The notes under the pieces were generated by a model. The model ran no database searches and was not told the DNA's origin. It saw nothing but the letters and a program-made list of their open reading frames with translations. DNA of 64,000 nucleotides from contig CM053337.1 in NCBI GenBank assembly GCA_028583605.1, forward strand, positions 16,617,664-16,681,663, in the 5' to 3' direction. Shown in pieces: positions 9,542 to 22,600 of this stretch. Position 1 is the first letter of the stretch, and each line of letters opens with the position of its first letter. A program made the position numbers and the translations under genes. Source of the stretch: Dastarcus helophoroides. Taxonomy: Eukaryota > Arthropoda > Insecta > Coleoptera > Bothrideridae.

Positions 9542-11745
9542 TTAGCCAGAAACAGAGAGACTTTAACGCGCGTACAAATAAGATTTTAACTCGCTAGCGA
9601 GAGCTGAAAGATTTTGACGTACGCATTAGCTCGAAACTGAGAGATTTCAACGTAAGTATACACAAGAAAATAAGAGATTTTAACGAGCAAATAAGCGAGA
9701 AACTGAAGGATTTAAAGACCCGCAATTCTTTAGCGCAAGAACAAGAAATTGAGAGACTTTAACGCACGTAAAAGCGAGAAGCTGACGTTGGTATAGCGTT
9801 GGTATACGCGAGATACTGAGAGACTTTAACTTAAGTATAGATAAGAAAATAAGAGACTTTAACGAGCTAACAATCGAGAAACTAAAGTATTTAAACGCAC
9901 GTAAGACTTTCACGTATAAACAAGAAATTGAGAGACTTTAATGAACGTAGAAACGAAAAGCTGAGAAATTTTAACGGTTGTACAAGGGAGAAACTGAGAG
10001 ACTTTAACGTACGCATAGACAAGAAACTCAGTTATTTAACCAGCTCACAAGCGAGAACTAAGAGATTTTGAGATATGCATTACCGAGAAACGAGGAGATT
10101 TTAACGTAGGTATAAACAAAAAATAGGAGACTTTAATAAGTTAACAAGCGAGAAACTAAAATGTATAAACGCACGCAACGTATAAACAAGAAATTAAGAG
10201 ACTTTAACGCAGGTACAAGCGAAAAACTGAGAAATTTTAACGTTCGTACAAGCGAAAAACTGAGAGACTTTAACGTAAGCATAGACAAGAAACCCAGTTA
10301 TTTTAACGAGCTCACAAGCCAGATCTAAGAGATTTTGACGCACGTATTAGCGAGAAACTAAGAGATTTTAACGTAAGTATAAATAAGAAAATAAGAGATT
10401 TTAATGAGCGAACAAGCGAGAAACTGAATGATTTAAATGCACGCGAGACTTGAACGTATGAACAGGAAATTAAGAGACTTTACCGTGCGTACAAGAGAGA
10501 ATCTGAGAGCATTTAACGTAAGCATAGATAAGAAATTAAGTAATTTTAATGATCTCACAAACAAAAACTAAGAGATTTTGACGCACGCATTAGCGAAAAA
10601 CTAGGAAATTTTAATGTAAGTATAAACAAAAAATAGAAGACTTTAATGAGCTAACAAGCGAGAAACTAAAAGATTTAAACGCACGCAACGTATAAACAAG
10701 AAATTAAGAGACTTTAACACAGGTACAGGCAAAAAGCTAAGAAATTTTAACGTTCGTACAAGCGAGAAACTTAGAGACTTTAACGTAGGCATAGACAAGA
10801 AACCCAGTTATTTTAAAGAGCTCACAAACAAGAACTAAGAGATTTTGATGCACGTATTAGCGAGAAACTGAGAGACTTTAACGTACGCATAGACAAGAAA
10901 CCCAGTTATTTTAACGAGCTCACAAACGAGAACTAAGAGATTTTGACGCACGTATTAGCGAGAAACTGAGAGATTTTAACGTAAGTATAAATAAAAAAAT
11001 AAGAGACTTTAATGAGCTAACAAGCGAGAAACTAAAAGATTTAAACGCACGCAACGTATAAACAAGAAATTAAGAGACTTTAACGCAGGTACAAGCGAAA
11101 AGCTGAGAAATTTTAACGTTCGTACAAGCGAGAAACTGAGAGACTTTAACGTAGGCATAGACAAGAAACCCAGTTATTTTAACGAGCTCACAAGCAAGAA
11201 CTAAGAGATTTCGACGCACGTATTAGCGAGAAACTGGGAGATTTTAACGTAGGTATAAACAAAAAATAGGAGACTTTAATAAGCTAACAAGCGAGAAACT
11301 GAAAGGTTTAAACGCACGCAACGTATAAACAAGAAATTAAGAGACTTTAACGCAGGCACAAGCGAAAAGATGAGAAATTTTAACGTTCGTACAAGCGAGA
11401 AACTGAGAGATTTTAACGTACGCATAGACAAGAAACCCATTTATTTTAACAAGCGCACAAGCGACAACTAAGATTTAGACGCAAATCTTAGCGAGAAACT
11501 GAGAGAATTTAACGCGCGTATAAATCAGAATTTAACCCATTAGCGAGAACTGAGAGATTTTGATGCACGTATTGGCGAGAAACTGGGAGACTTTAACGCG
11601 CGTACAAATGAGAATTTAAGAGACTTTAACGCATATGTTATATAAACAAGAAACTGAGTGATTTTAACGAGCGTAACGAGCGAGAACCTGAGAGACTTTA
11701 ACGTTCGTATAAGCGAGATACCATAACAGACTTTAACGCACCTGC
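9542..11745 (+). repeat. 33-mer array with 267-bp higher-order period
   Basis: Plus-sense modules. The marker GCAACGTATAAACAAG occurs at 10175, 10685, 11051 and 11318. The last interval is 267 bp. The 366-bp interval equals 267 plus three extra modules (99 bp), visible as a duplicated triple near 10860-10970. The module set overlaps that of the 6.0-8.6 kb array (same CAGTTATTTTAACGAGCTCA module), so both arrays share an ancestor. Confidence 0.88.
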
Positions 11746-11749
11746 ACAT

Positions 11750-11970
11750 ACCTATTCTATTTTCGTGGCTTTTCAAAAATTTGATTTTTTTTTAAATTTC
11801 GACGTTTCATAATTTCACCTTTTTCTCAAAATTGTTACTTTTTTGCAAATTCCGAAATTTTCACTTTTTTCAAATTTACCTTTTTTTTAATTTCGACTTT
11901 TACTCAAAATTTTAGTTTTTAAATATACGATTACTTTTTCAAAATTTTGACTTTCAACTCATTTTGTAAT
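11750..11970. other. T-rich filler
   Basis: Repeated TTTTTTCAAAATTTGAC-like words resembling the filler at 5.5 and 15.4 kb; no gene seen. Confidence 0.55.
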
Positions 11971-13190
11971 TGTACTAATCAGTGGTGAGGTCGTTAGTTC
12001 ACGATTTCTTTAAGGCAGGTTCCGCGAATTTAGAAGGTTTTTTCGAATGTGGGTTGAATAACGCTTCCTCTAATTGAATTCTCACAGCTGTCGCACCATA
12101 TTATTAGATTTTAACGATGCGTGATTGAAAAGTGATTAACCATAGAGGATTTTTTACGAAAGTTCGATTGTTACGTTTAAAAACAAATTTACCGCTCTTT
12201 AATTTAAATTTAATCATCAATTTACCATTCCGCTTGCTCTTAGGCGGCGGATCTGTCTATCGATCTGTCATAAAAAAATTGTTCTGTAATTAATACCCGC
12301 GTCTTTGGAACCATATAAATCACTTTATTGTTTACTTAAACTGAAATTACGTCGAGATTTATGGGCGTCATGATTCTAATTAATTCTTTCTATCGGGGCC
12401 GTTCGGAATTCCATTTTCGTATCGGCGCGGCCAAGAAAAACAACTGTGCGCACATGTCGACTCGATTATGCATTCAAGACAGCAGGCGCGAAAAAGGAAT
12501 TGTTGACACTTGGATTTAAATGAATAATACAAACAAATAGTGCAACGTTCGAAATTATCGAAGGTCGATTTCGAAGCAACGAATTCTAATCAAGCAGCTA
12601 ATTACAATCAAATAGCGAATTACAAACAGCGAATTACAATCAAGCAACGAATTACAATAAAGCAACGAATTACAATCGTACCTTCTCAAGAAATCCGTTC
12701 AAGCACTTTCATTGATCCTTGAAAGAGGGGTCCACGACATTGAAAGAAATAAAAAACGCGAATCACCGACAAAAACTCGTCCACTTTGCACTTAAACGCA
12801 CTAATTAAACGAAATTATCTAACGCACAACTTCTTCATTCTTTCACTTCCATAACAGAACTGAAATATTTGAACATTAAAAACCTGAAACGTTATTTTAT
12901 GTCTACTATTACCGTTGAAGGTTATTATCAACTTTATTTTACATCCAAGTCTGTCTCCTTTCATTTATTTATAGAGGCGTTCGGTCCGTGTTTTACGATT
13001 TACAGCAATTATACCAAATTGATTTCGTGATCGCAACCTTCTGGCTTTTTCGATTAAATGTTTTCGGCGCTACGCGACCGATGCGATGCTACCTCGACGG
13101 AAACCAGTTTTTGGCCCGCTTCGGGTGACTTTGGAGACTTTCAGGCGCAACGCGGATAAATTTTACTTTTTCTTCTTAGGAAGTTTCAAC
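11971..13190. other. Single-copy island 2
   Basis: Non-repetitive apart from a short minisatellite. Homeodomain-type words cluster at 12355-12395 (TTTATGG followed by TCTAATTAATTC). No open frame longer than about 60 codons resembles a protein. Could be intergenic or intronic regulatory sequence (inference). Confidence 0.4.
12576..12678. repeat. 18-bp minisatellite
   Basis: About six diverged copies of GCAACGAATTACAATCAA, the most similar pair near 12640-12678. Local and unrelated to the 33-bp core. Confidence 0.8.
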
Positions 13191-13415
13191 GATTAATTTT
13201 CTCGATTACGAACTTTTATCGAATTCTATTTCGAAAATTTCGACTTTTCCCAAACAATCGATTGCTTCTGAATATTTCGACTTTTTTGCAGAATTTCGAC
13301 CATTTCCCGAATTTTTATTCAAAAATTTCGACAGTTTCTGAAAATTTTTCAAAATTTCAATAGTTGTCTGAAATGTTTTCAAGAACTCAACGTTCTTTTG
13401 AAAATTTCACGTGAG
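13191..13415. other. T-rich filler
   Basis: Repeated AATTTCGACTTTT words without fixed period, same class as the filler at 5.5, 11.8 and 15.4 kb. Confidence 0.55.
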
Positions 13416-13419
13416 TCAT

Positions 13420-15338
13420 ATTAAACAAGAAATTGGGAGACTTTAACGCACGTACAAGAGAGAAGTTGAGAAATTTTAACGTTTGTATAAGCGAGATACT
13501 GAAAGACTTTAACGTAAGTATAAACAAGAAAATAAGACACTTTAACCAAATAACAAGAGAATTTGACAACTAATAAGTGAGAAACTGAAAAATTTAAAAG
13601 CAAGCCAAACTTTAACGTATGAACAAGAAATTGAGAGACTTTACTGCGCATACAAGCGAATAACTGAGAGACTTTAACGTACGCATAGGCAAGAAACTGT
13701 GCTATTTTAACGAGCTCACAAACGAAAATTGACAGATTTTGACGCAAGTATTAGCGAGAAACTGAGAGATTTTAACGTACACATAGACAAGAAACTGAGT
13801 TATTTTAACGAACTCAAGCTAGAAGTAAGAGATTTTGACGCACGTTTTAGCGAAAAACAGAGAGACTTTAACGCGCGTACAAATAAGAATTTAACTCGCT
13901 AGCGAGAACTGAGAGATTTTGATGCACGTATTAGCGAGAAACTTTGAGAGATTTTAATACGCGTACAAGCAAGTAATTAAGAGACTTTAATGTACGCATA
14001 AACAAGAAGCTAAGTAAATTTAATGATCTCACAAGCAAGAACTAAGAGATTTTGACGCACGTATTCGCGAGAAACTGGGATATTTTAACGTAAGTATAAA
14101 CAAAAAAATAGGAGACTTTAACGAGCTAACAAGCGAGAAACTCAAAAATTTAAACGCATGCAACATATAAACAAGAAATTAAGAAACTTTAACGCACGAA
14201 CAAGCGAAAGGCTGAGAAATTTTAACGTTCGTATAAGCGAGAAACTGAGAGACTTTAACGTACGCATAGACAAGAAACCCAGTTATTTTAACGAGCCAAC
14301 AAATGAGAACTAAGAAATATTAACGAGCATAAAGACTTTAACGAGCTAACAAGCCAGAAACTGCTGGAAGATCTAACCGTAAGCGAGACTCTAACGTTTA
14401 AACAAAAAATTGAGTGACTTTATTGTGAGAACAAGCGAGAAACTGAGAAATTCTAACGTTTGTATAAGCGAAATACTTAGAGACTAACAAGAGACCTTAA
14501 CAACTAATAAGCAAGAAACTGAAAAATTTAGAAGCAAACAAAACTTTAACGTATAAACAAGAAATTGAGAGACTTTACTACGCGTACAAGCGAGTAACTG
14601 AGAGACTTTAACGTACGCATAAACAAGAAACTGAGTTATTTTAACGCGGTCACAAACGAGAACTGAGTGATTTTAACGCAAGTATTAGCGAGAAACCGAG
14701 AGACTTTAACGTACACATAGACAAGAAACTGAGTTATTTTAACGAACTTAAGCTAGAAGTAAGACATTTTGACGCACGTTTTAGCGAAAAACAGAGAGAC
14801 TTTAACGCGCGTACAAATAAGAATTTAACTCGCTAGCGAGAACTGAGAGATTTTGATGCACGTATTAGCGAGAAACTTTGAGAGATTTTAATACGCGTAC
14901 AAGCAAGTAATTAAGAGACTTTAATGTACGCATAAACAAGAAGCTAAGTAAATTTAATGATCTCACAAGCAAGAACTAAGAGATTTTGACGCACGTATTA
15001 GCGAGAAACTGGGATATTTTAACGTAAGTATAAACAAAAAAATAGGAGATCTTAACGAGCTAACAAGCGAGAAACTGAAAAATTTAAACGCATGCAACGT
15101 ATAAACAAGAAATTAAGAAACTTTAACGCACGAACAAGCGAAATGCTGAGAAATTTTAACGTTCATACAAGCGAGAAACTGAGAGACTTTAACGTACGCA
15201 TAGACAAGAAACCCAGTTATTTTAACGAGCTCACAAGCGAGAACTAAGAGATTTTGACGTACGTATTACCGAGAAACTGGGAGATTTTAACGTACGTATA
15301 AACAAAAAATAAGAAACTTTAATAAGCTAACAAGCGAA
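13420..15338 (+). repeat. 33-mer array made of a 934-bp duplication
   Basis: Plus-sense modules duplicated as a block. AGAGACTTTACTGCGC at 13635 and its relative at 14569 are 934 bp apart, and GCAACATATAAACAAG at 14160 and GCAACGTATAAACAAG at 15094 are also 934 bp apart. Modules are shared with the 6.0-8.6 and 9.5-11.7 kb arrays, so these three plus-sense arrays form one superfamily broken up by non-core islands. Confidence 0.9.
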
Positions 15339-15339
15339 A

Positions 15340-17110
15340 TTCATATTTTTAGTAAAATTTCGACTTTTTGTTAACATTTTGGGTTTTAAATATTCGATTC
15401 CTTTTCAAAAATATTTTCAATTCAAAGTTTTAAATATTCGATTCCTTTTCAAAAATATTTTTAATTCAAAGTGGATATTTTTGACCTTCTCTCCAAACTT
15501 TTAACTTTGTTTCTTTTTTTTTTGAGAGTTCGACTTTTTTTTCAGAATTTGAACTGTTTCTCAAATTTTTTTCAAAAGTTTAATGTTTTTTTGAAAACTT
15601 TCACTTTTTTTGTAAAAATTCCCACTTTTACTAAAAATTTTGACATTTTCGAAAATTTCGACTTTTTTGCAGATTTTCGTCTGGTTTTCGAATTTGTTCA
15701 ACTTTTTTTTGTAAATCTCGACTTCTGTTTAAAAATTCTCCTTTTTTCTAAAAATTTTGCCGTTTTTCTGAAAATTTTAAGTTTTTTTTTAGAAATTTAA
15801 TTGCGACTCGAATTTTTTTAAGAATTCAACTTTTTTTTTGAAAATTTCGACATTTCTTTGAAAATTCTCACTTTTACTGACAATTTAGATTTTTTTTTAG
15901 AATTCCGACGGTTTGTCGAAATTTTTTCAGTAATTCAACTGTTTTTTGGAAATTTCGACTTTTCTTTGAACATTCTCACTTTTACTGACAATTTAGATTT
16001 TTTTTTAGAATTCCGACGGCTTGTCGAAATTTTTTCAGTTATTCAACTGTTTTTTGGAAATTTCGACTTTTCTTTGAACATTCTTACTTTTACTGACAAT
16101 TTGAACTTTTTTTTAGAATTCCGACGGTTTGTCGAAATTTTTTCAGTTATTCAACTGTTTTTTGGAATTTTCGACTTTTCTTTGAACATTCTTACTTTTA
16201 CTGACAATTTGAACTTTTTTTTAGAATTCCGACGGTTTGTCGAAATTTTTTCAGTAATTTAACTGTTTTTTGGAAATTTCGACTTTTCTTTGAACATTCT
16301 TATTTTTACTGACAATTTAGACTTTTTTTTAGAATTCCGACTGCTTGTCGAAATTTTTTCAGTTATTCAACTGTTTTTTGGAATTTTCGACTTTTCTTTG
16401 AACATTCTTACTTTTACTGACAATTTGAACTTTTTTTTAGAATTCCGACGGTTTGTCGAAATTTTTTCAGTTATTCAACTGTTTTTTGGAAATTTCGACT
16501 TTTCTTTGAACATTCTTACTTTTACTGACAATTTAGGCTTTTTTTTTGGATTCCGACTGCTTGTCGAAATTTTTTCAGTAATTCAACTGTTTTTTGGAAA
16601 TATCGATTTCTTTTTGTGAAAATTTCCACTTTTGCTGACAATTTTGACAACTTTATGAAAATGTCGACTTTTTTCCAGAATTTCGTCCATTTCTCGATAT
16701 TTTTTTTAAAATCAAACTTTATTTTGAAAATCTTGACATTTCCTTGAATATTTCCACTTTTGTTAAAAATTTGACCTTAACAATTTCAATCAATTTTTTT
16801 GAACGTATCAATTTAAAAAAAATTATACTTTTTTTTGGAAATTTCAACCATATCAAGAAATCGTTTTAAATTTTTATATTAGACAGATTTTTTGAAAATT
16901 TCAACATTTTGTTGAAGAATTCGAATTTTATTGAAAATTTGGAAACAAGTAAAATTTTTTAAAATAAGTTACTAATATTTTCGGACAAAATGTAATGAAA
17001 TATTTAAAAAATTCAAAATATTGAGAAAAAGTGGAAATTTTCAAAAAACGTTAAATTTTCTTTAAAAATTCGAAATCTTACAATCGAAATTTTCACGAAA
17101 ATGTAAATTT
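15340..17110. other. Long T-rich region around a 108-bp satellite
   Basis: Pyrimidine-rich sequence of the TTTTCGACTTTTTT type. The central part (15845-16615) is an ordered satellite and the flanks are diverged copies of the same words. No gene seen. Confidence 0.6.
15845..16615 (+). repeat. 108-bp tandem satellite, ~7 copies
   Basis: TTGAACATTCT recurs at 15966, 16074, 16182, 16290, 16398 and 16506, exactly 108 bp apart. Units contain AGAATTCCGACGG and TTGTCGAAATTTTTTCAG. They lack the 33-bp core. The 3-divisible period gives open frames (15858-16262, 16290-16619) with a Phe-rich 36-residue repeat, which I read as a by-product of the T-rich unit. Confidence 0.93.
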
Positions 17111-17239
17111 TTTTTATGTTGTTCCAAGCTTGTGGAGCAAAAAATGCCCCATATTATTAATTTGAATCTGAGATGACAATATTCAAGTGTAACGTAGAGA
17201 CTTTAATACCTGAACAGATATTTGAATGCTTAAGCAAAA

Positions 17240-20200
17240 AAAAATAATAATTTTAAGTATGCTTACGCTCTAAACCATTCGAATTAACACCGATGATTCC
17301 AAATGATTCAAATTTGATGTTTGGGCGGTCGTAGAAATACGTTTTCATTTTCGGGCTTATCGCCTCTGCAAACGTTAAAATCTCCAAGTTACTTTCCTGC
17401 TCTAGCGTTGATATCTCCAACTTAAATCATCAAAATTTGCACGAAATTGACAAATCATCATATATTAGCCTTCACAGAGGCTTGTTGACGAACTGTTTAC
17501 GATCTTTACGTAAAAATCAATTTTAAATGGATTCTTTGCTTACGCTCTGAGGCATTAGAATTAACAGCGATGAGCCCAAATGGTTCAAATTTGAATTTTG
17601 GGCGGTCGTAGAAATACCGACGTTTTCGTTATACTAAAGTTCGTAATTTTTGGGCTTATCGCTTGTGCAAACGTTGAAATCTCCAAGTTTCTCTCCCGTT
17701 CTAGCGTTGATATCTCCAACTAGAATCATCAAAATTCGTGCGAAATCGACAAATTATCATATTCTAGCCTTCATAGAAATTTGTTGACGAATTGTTGACA
17801 ATTTTTATGTAAAAATCAATTTTAAGTGGATTCTTTGCTTACGCTCTGAACCATTAGAATCAACAGTGATGGGCCCAAATGATTCAAATTTGAATTTTGG
17901 GCGGTCGTAGAAATACCGACGTTTTCGTTATACTAGAGTTCCTAATTTTTGGGCTTATCGCTTGTGCAAACGTTGAAATCTCCAAGGCTCTCTCCTATTC
18001 TAGCGTTGATATCTCCAACTAGAATCATCAAAATCGGTACGAAATCGACAAATTATCAAATTCTAGCCTTCATAGAAATTTGTTGACGAATTGTTGACAA
18101 TTTTTACGTAAAATTCAATTTTATTGGATTCTTTGTTTACGCTTTGAACTATTAGAAATAACAGCGATGAGTCCAAATGGTTCAAATTTGAATTTTGGGC
18201 GGTGGTAGTAACACTGAGGTTTTCGTTATACTAAAAGTTCGTAATTTTTGGGCTTATCGCTTGTGCAAACGTTAAATTTTCCAAGTTTCTCTCCTATTCT
18301 AGCGTTGATATCTCCAACTAGAATCATCAAAATTCGCACGAAATCGACAAATCATCAAATTCTAGCTTTCATAAAAACTTGTTGACGAATTGTTGACGAT
18401 TTTCACGTAAAAATCAATTTTAAGTGGATTCTTTGCTTACGCACTGAGCCATTAGAATCAAGAGCAATGGGCCCAAATAGTTCAAATTTGAATTTTGGGC
18501 GGTCGTGAAAATACTGATGTTTTCGTTATACCAAAATTCGTAATTTTTGGGCTTATCGCTTGTGCAAACGTTGAAATCTCCAAGTTTCTCTCCTGTTCTA
18601 GCGTTGATATCTCCAACTAGAATCATCAAAATTCGTACGAAATCGACAAATTATCAAATTCTAGCCTTCATAGAAATTTGTTGACGAATTGTTGACGATT
18701 TTCACGTGAAAATCAATGTTAAGTGGATTCTTTGCTTACGCTTTGAAGCATTATAATTAACAGCGATGTGTCCAAATGGTTCAAATTTGAATGTTGGGCG
18801 GTCGTAGAAATACCGACGTTTTCGTTATACTAAAACTCGTAATTTTTGGGCTTACCGCCTGTGCCAACGTTGAAATCTCCAAGTTTCTCTTCTATTCTAG
18901 CGTTGATATCTCCAACTAGAAAAATCAAAATTCGTATCAAATCGGCAAATTATCAAATTCTAGCCTTCATAGAAATTTTTTGACGAATTGTTTACGATTT
19001 TTATGTAAAAATCAATTTTAAGTGGATTCTTTGCTTACGCTTTGAACTATTAGAATGACCAGCGATGAGCCTAAATGATTCAAATTTGAATTTCGGGCGG
19101 TCGTAGAAATACTGAACTAAAAGTTCGTAATATTTGGGCTTATCGCTTGGGCAAACGTTAAAATCTCCAAGTTTCTCTCCTATTCTAGCGTTAATATCTC
19201 TAACTAGAATTATCAAAATTTGCACCCAATCGACAAATCATCAAATTTTAGCCTTCATAGAAATTTGTTGACGAATTGTTGATGATTTTCACGTAAAAAT
19301 TAATTTTCGGTGAATTCTTTGCTTACGCTTTGAACTATTAGAATTAACAGCGATGAGTCCAAATGGTTCAAATTTGAATTTTGGGTGGTGGTAGAAATAC
19401 CGACGTTTTCGTTATACTAAAGCTCGTAATTTTTGGGCTTGCCGCCTGTGCCAACGTTGAAATCTCCAAATTTCTCTCCTACTCTAGCGTTGATATCTCC
19501 AACTTGAATCATCAATATTGGCACGAAATCAATAAATCATCAAATTTTAACCTTCATAGAAACTTGTTGACGAATTGCTGACGATTTTCACGTAAAATTT
19601 AATTTTAAGTGGATTCTTTGCTTACGATTTGAACTATTAGAATTAACAGTGATGAGTCCAAATGGTTCAAATTTGAATTTTGGGCGGTCGTAGAAATACT
19701 GACGTTTTCGTCATACTAAAGTTCATAATTTTTGGGCTTACCGCCTGTGCCAACGTTGAAATCTCCAAGTTTCGCTTCTATTCTAGCGTCGATATCTCCA
19801 ACTAGAATCATCAAAATTCGTACCAAATTGACAAATTATCAAATTTTAGCCTTCATAGAAATTTGGTGACGAATGTTGACGATTTTCACGTAAAAATCAA
19901 TTTTAAGTGAATTCTTTGATTACTCTTTAAACTATTAAAATTATCAGCGATAAGTGCGAATGGTTCAAATTTGAATTTTGGGCAGTCGTAGAAATACCGA
20001 CGTTTTCGTTATACTAAAGTTCGTAATTTTTGGGCTTATCGCTTGTGCAAACGTTGAAATCTCCAAGTTTATCTCCTATTCTAGCGTTGATATCTCCAAC
20101 TTAAATCATCAAAATTTGCACGAAATCGACAAATCATCAAATTTCACTCTTCATGGAAACTTCTTGACGAATTGTTTATGATTTTTACGTAAAAATCAAT

Positions 20201-20790
20201 TTTAGGTGGATTTTTTGCTTACGACTCTGAAGCATTATAATTAACGGCATGAGCCCAAATGGTTCAAATTTGAATTTTGGGCAATCGTAGAAATACTGAG
20301 GTTTTCGTTATACTAAAAGTTCGTAATTTTTGGGCTTATCGCCTGTGCAAACGTTGAAATCTCCAAGGTTCTCTCCTACTCTAGCGTTGATATCTCCAAC
20401 TGAAATCATCAAAATTCGCACGAAATCGACAAATCATCAAATTCTAGCCTTCATAGAAACTTGTTGACGAATTGTTTATCATTTTTACGTTAAAATTAAT
20501 TTTAAGTGGACTCTTTGCTTACGCGCTGAAGTATAAAAATTAAGAGCAATGAGCCCAAATGGTTCTTGAATTTTGGGCGGTCGTAGAAATACTGAACTAA
20601 AAGTTCGTAATATTTGGGCTTGTCGCTTGTGCAAACGTTGAAATCTCCAAGTTTCTCTCCTACTCTAGCGTTGATATCTCCAATTTGAATCATCAGAATT
20701 CGCACAAATTCGACAAATTATCAAATTCTACCCTCCATAGAGCCTTGTTGACGAATTGTTTACGATTTCGACGTTGCGGTTTTGTTTAGC
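17240..20790 (-). repeat. 299-bp tandem satellite, ~12 copies, two cores each
   Basis: The marker CAAACGTT (or variant) sits at 17369, 17668, 17967, 18266, 18565, 18864, 19152, 19451, 19750, 20048, 20348 and 20632. The usual step is 299 bp; two copies have a shorter step (288, 284) through the same deletion near ATACTGAACTAAAAG. Each unit has two minus-sense cores, GTTGAAATCTCCAAG and GTTGATATCTCCAAC, exactly 33 bp apart, in ~230 bp of unrelated sequence. Unit ends contain GGATTCTTTGCTTACGC. Confidence 0.95.
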
Positions 20791-21689
20791 CTTAAGAATG
20801 TTGTTGTATTCGGTGCCACCCAGTTCGCACCGAACTGCCGAAACCTCACGACAACATTGACGTCTTCCTTTTAAGGTCGCATCGACGGGAGCCCACACAG
20901 GCCTGCGAAAATGATCTCACCAGAGGCTGTGAGCGGCTTTTTACCGATGGTACGGCATCACACACACACACACAGACATACGGGCGCAAAAAATCAATTT
21001 AACCTTGTCATCCGCAAGTGCCGATACTTATTACACCGTTGTAATTCGTCTCATCCTGCTGCCGAGACGAAAGACTGCCTTTGTGACGATGCGAAGGTAC
21101 GCGTCGGCTCGTTAATGCCCCCGTTGGGCGCGACGGGCGGGGAAATACGATCGCTCGATTTTGCGGGATGAGGATCGATTTTGGTTGAGTCGTTGGCGTC
21201 GGAATACAAACAAACAAATGTGGGAAGTGACCCTGACCATTATTTACGTATTTGGGTGGGCGTTCTATTAAAAAAAAAGACGACGTGACGTGGCTTCTTT
21301 TACCACTGTAATGCATTTAATTTGCCAGTGAATTAAGTCGAGTAACTTAAGGATTAGCTAATAGTGAATATATTGCCCTACTTTCAGGATATTTCTGAAA
21401 TTTCGAGAAAAACTGACATTTGTAGAAGTTGACATTAAGTTTGTTAAAGTTGACATTGAATTAAAATCAATATTTTTTGGAAAAAAGTGTGTTAAAGGAA
21501 CCTAACTTTTGTTACGTATATTTTAAAAAGATAAACATTTTTAAAAATCGCTGTTAATTTAGGAGAAAATTTTAAATTTTTGATTGATTTTTCAATTCCT
21601 TGGGAAATAATGATTGAAATCTAGTGCTTTGCGTACTGTATTAACTAAAATATGGTCCGGGGAGCACAAAGTGCTTCAAATCATTAATT
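20791..21689. other. Single-copy island 3
   Basis: Less AT-rich segment (20800-21200), then AT-rich sequence. Small open frames on both strands (20911-21171 +, 21008-21316 -) overlap each other and show no recognisable domain. No gene is called. Confidence 0.4.
20959..20974. repeat. (CA)8 microsatellite
   Basis: Eight consecutive CA dinucleotides followed by an imperfect CAGACATAC. Confidence 0.9.
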
Positions 21690-21795
21690 TGGGTCGGAGA
21701 TATCAACGACTGTGCAGGCGAGAAACTTGGAGACTTCAACGCTTGTACAGACGAGAAGCTCGGAGATTTCAACGCCAGAGTAAGAAACATTCAAT
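21690..21795 (+). repeat. Isolated three-unit core array, plus sense
   Basis: Three successive modules, CGGAGATATCAACG, TTGGAGACTTCAACGC and TCGGAGATTTCAACGC, spaced 33 bp, within otherwise single-copy sequence. The closest relatives are the 1.1-1.6 kb array (shared GACGAGAAG and GGCGAGAA arms). Confidence 0.85.
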
Positions 21796-22600
21796 TTAAG
21801 GGCGTTATTTACTAAACAGCGAGATGTCCCATTTAAAAACCTGAAAATCCTCGACGTTTTGTTTTCAATGTTGAACCCCTCGCTACATCATCAGTCGCAA
21901 AATCCGTCACACGAACCGCGAAATTCAGGAATTCGTCGAGAAAGCGATGCATTCCGCCAATCGCGCCAAAATTTTAATAATCGGTGCAGTTAGCCTTCGG
22001 GTTGATGCCCCCGGGGCCCCACTTATACAAGTGAAAATCCAATAAATTACCGGGCCGCGGAATGCGGTCTTTAAGAATTAAGAAAACCGCTCGGGCATTA
22101 TGCAACCTCGGCGAAGATTTTTTATTGATTAAGCACCTCTTCTCGTTTCAACACCGATCTTGAGGCGATCTTACGTAAAAATCCCACAAGAACCCGTCCT
22201 GTTTTATAAAGGAAACGTGAAATTAAGTAATTATTGTTTATTAAATTCCCTCGGCGACTTTTTGATTTATATGCACTTCGTTCGTTTGTTGTAAAATGAA
22301 AAGCGTTTTTCGTCCTGCGTCTCCGTAGATCGGACGGCATCCGAGTCGTCGACGCTGACGCAACGGCCGATTTAACCAACTAGCATTGACCGTGACCCGG
22401 TTTTCGTGCGGTAGTTGGCTGGGCGTTATGCAATTTGTTTCGTTTGTGCAATCGCTTGCGCAACCGCGCGTGAATACTTCAAATTTCGGGAACAGGTGCA
22501 GCGCTCGTCGTAGCCTACGCTGTTCGTCGGAAACTCGCCCTTTGCCCAAAATTTAATCGATGGTGAAGACGTAAAAATTAGAAGAAAAACAACAATTTGG
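21796..22600. other. Single-copy island 4
   Basis: Relatively GC-rich non-repetitive sequence, including CCCCCGGGGCCCC near 22010 and the homeodomain-type word ATTGATTAAG near 22125. Overlapping minus-strand open frames (22122-22379, 22241-22549) lack recognisable domains. A conserved non-coding element is possible but unproven. Confidence 0.35.

Noticed and set aside
15858..16619. Phe-rich frames of 134 and 109 codons
   Set aside because: They come from the 108-bp T-rich satellite; poly-T encodes Phe and the period is divisible by three.
22122..22549. Two overlapping minus-strand frames of 85 and 102 codons
   Set aside because: Different phases of the same GC-richer island, with no recognisable domain or splice structure.
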